A stretch of DNA of 62,449 nt from a virus: IMG/VR virus record IMGVR_UViG_3300034166_000053, positions 1 through 62,449 of that record. The stretch is one strand, 5' to 3'. The notes under the pieces were generated by a model. It saw only the letters and a program-made list of their open reading frames with translations. It ran no database searches and was not told where the DNA came from. Position 1 is the stretch's first letter, and each line of letters begins with the position of its first letter. A program made the translations under genes and the position numbers. This document shows positions 62,313 to 62,449 of the stretch, in pieces.

Positions 62313-62449
62313 CTACGACAAAAAGAGGGCGCGTTCGTCTTTGCGGCGTTTATCCAGCCCTGGCAGCACTTTACCCCCACCCTTGTTCCAAAGCAAGAAA
62401 GCGTCTGCTGCGCCTTCCCAATCGCCCCGGTTTGCTTTCATGCGGATGC
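62313..62449 (-). CDS. Endolysin, GH24 lysozyme type (C-terminal part only)
   Basis: An open frame enters from the right edge and stops at TAG 62313-62315, giving 44 codons. The end reads MKANRGDWEGAADAFLLWNK, GGGKVLPGLDKRRKDERALF and LS. This is the C-terminus of T4/P22-type phage lysozymes (D-F-L-x-W, G-L-x-x-R-R-x-x-E). The catalytic Glu and Asp would lie in the missing N-terminal part. It is 7 bp upstream of the gp10-like gene, placing lysis inside the late leftward operon. Confidence 0.8.
   Translation of the reverse strand, partial: IRMKANRGDWEGAADAFLLWNKGGGKVLPGLDKRRKDERALFLS

Noticed and set aside
1-62449. tRNA genes, integrase, lysogeny repressor
   Set aside because: No cloverleaf with a T-arm consensus outside coding sequence and no tyrosine or serine recombinase motif were seen. 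The HTH protein at 42852 is not enough to claim a lysogeny module.

Overview
The window looks like most of the genome of an uncultured, probably lytic, short-tailed (podovirus-like) double-stranded DNA phage of a Gram-negative, probably proteobacterial, host. It encodes a terminase, a portal, a gpT-like capsid protein, two short-tail adaptor-like proteins and a P22 gp10-like tail needle/stabilisation protein. There is no tape measure, tail tube or sheath, no integrase, no recognisable lysogeny repressor, no tRNA and no phage RNA polymerase. The good sigma70-type promoters fit dependence on host RNA polymerase. The host name itself cannot be read from the sequence.

Layout. (1) Positions 1-23632 are all on the minus strand. 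Read in the direction of transcription they run terminase small-like, terminase large, portal, GroES-like co-chaperonin, scaffold-like protein, major capsid protein, a double-hairpin terminator, decoration-like proteins, a glycosyltransferase, a series of small basic phage proteins, connector/adaptor proteins, an HNH nuclease, and an array of tail appendage proteins with internal duplications. (2) Positions 23633-24216 are a G-rich non-coding divergent junction. (3) Positions 24217-26254 hold two tiny genes, one gene of unknown function flanked by direct repeats, and an AT-rich region with three 42-bp iterons that is a good candidate replication origin. (4) Positions 26255-46261 are all on the plus strand: an early/replication block with a DUF3150 + MoxR-type AAA + VWA/HExxH trio, a run of unrecognised coupled genes, a VRR-NUC nuclease, an HTH-DUF3310 gene broken by an amber codon, family A DNA polymerase, a Cas4/RecB-like nuclease, a SNF2-type helicase, an ssDNA-binding candidate and a primase-helicase. 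(5) Positions 46258-62449 are minus strand again: the C-terminal end of a GH24-type endolysin, the gp10-like tail protein, a structural protein, a cupin, Ala-rich and Gln-rich internal-virion candidates, a GNAT protein and a 2400-residue polyvalent virion protein with an HELVH metalloprotease motif.

Both window ends lie inside minus-strand genes (an unknown protein at the left, endolysin at the right). The right-hand minus block therefore probably continues the left-hand one on a circular or circularly permuted map. On that map there is one rightward early arm and one leftward late arm, diverging near 23.6-24.2 kb and converging at 46.26 kb, where the two stop codons overlap.

The most unusual feature is regulatory. 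Six copies of a 7-4-7 hairpin (TTCCACG-N4-CGTGGAA) occur in leaders and gene junctions of the early arm. Two of them sit at exactly the same distance (72 bp from the start of the -35 box) downstream of strong promoters that overlap a CTTGAC-N6-GTCAAG palindrome. All functional names come from reading motifs by eye; no database search was run.
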